NCBI GenBank assembly: GCA_013002595.1
Contig: JABDJG010000152.1
Coordinates: 1-22,020, forward strand
Length of the DNA stretch: 22,020 nt
Direction of reading: 5' to 3'
Origin: Hyphomicrobiales bacterium
Lineage (GTDB): Bacteria; Pseudomonadota; Alphaproteobacteria; Rhizobiales; Aestuariivirgaceae
In this document: one piece after another, positions 21,951 through 22,020 of the stretch
How positions within the stretch are numbered: position 1 is the first letter of the stretch
Layout: each line of letters starts with the position of its first letter
Made by a program: the position numbers and the translations under genes
Notes under the pieces: generated by a model
Seen by the model: only the letters and a program-made list of their open reading frames with translations
What the model was told of the DNA's origin: nothing
Databases searched by the model: none

Positions 21951-22020
21951 ATGGCTTGGCGGAGTAAACTGAGAATCGTTAAGATCTGGGTAGATGCGAT
22001 TTATAGATCAGGTATCATCG
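21951..22020 (+). CDS. possible start of a gene cut by the right edge
   Basis: ATG 21951 opens a frame with no stop to the end of the window (23 residues, MAWRSKLRIVKIWVDAIYRS...). AGGG lies three to four bases upstream, rather close. The codons are plausible, but the stretch is too short to assign a product. An uninterrupted 70 bases is weak evidence by itself. Confidence 0.35.
   Translation, partial: MAWRSKLRIVKIWVDAIYRSGII

Noticed and set aside
1..22020. CRISPR arrays, tRNA or rRNA genes, prophage or integrase genes
   Set aside because: Reading both strands showed no regular repeat-spacer pattern, no cloverleaf I could support, and no phage or integrase protein.

Overview
This window looks like chromosomal DNA of an alphaproteobacterium, most probably of the order Hyphomicrobiales (Rhizobiales). 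The evidence is the gene order (maeB / mutS-glnD-murJ-trpS-nifU-tsaB-rimI-fur), a fabB-fabI pair, a Fur protein of the rhizobial Mur type without the CxxC zinc pair, a candidate Irr box and a candidate CtrA box. I cannot name the genus. Nearly all of the window is densely packed core metabolism and information processing.

Layout. (1) 1-1922, + strand: the 3' part of fabB, then fabI, both for fatty acid synthesis. (2) 1934-16805, - strand: a run of eleven genes. In transcription order they are mutS, glnD (4-bp overlap), murJ, trpS, nifU-like, a fused tsaB-rimI, fur/mur, ubiB, coaBC, dut (4-bp overlap) and moeB/thiF-like. They cover mismatch repair, nitrogen sensing, lipid II flipping, Trp-tRNA charging, Fe-S assembly, tRNA t6A formation, metal regulation, ubiquinone, CoA, dUTP removal and sulfur-carrier activation. 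(3) 16806-17293: the gap between the divergent mutS and maeB, holding a small non-autonomous mobile element (MITE-like). (4) 17294-19573, + strand: maeB, malic enzyme fused to a phosphotransacetylase-like domain. (5) 19574-19647: a convergent gap with two hairpins, one belonging to a family that recurs at 6643-6675. (6) 19648-21495, - strand: a membrane hybrid sensor kinase, with a perfect CtrA-type site upstream. (7) 21496-22020: a probable 37-residue membrane protein on the - strand and the possible start of another gene running off the right edge on the + strand.

No phage, CRISPR, toxin-antitoxin, secretion or biosynthetic cluster is visible, and I do not claim a new multi-gene system. The leads most worth checking are the MITE-like element, with nested inverted repeats and a 19-codon ORF behind a near-ideal ribosome binding site; the two-copy hairpin repeat with a compensatory base-pair change; the TsaB-RimI fusion; the 37-residue membrane protein; and the Irr-like and CtrA-like sites.
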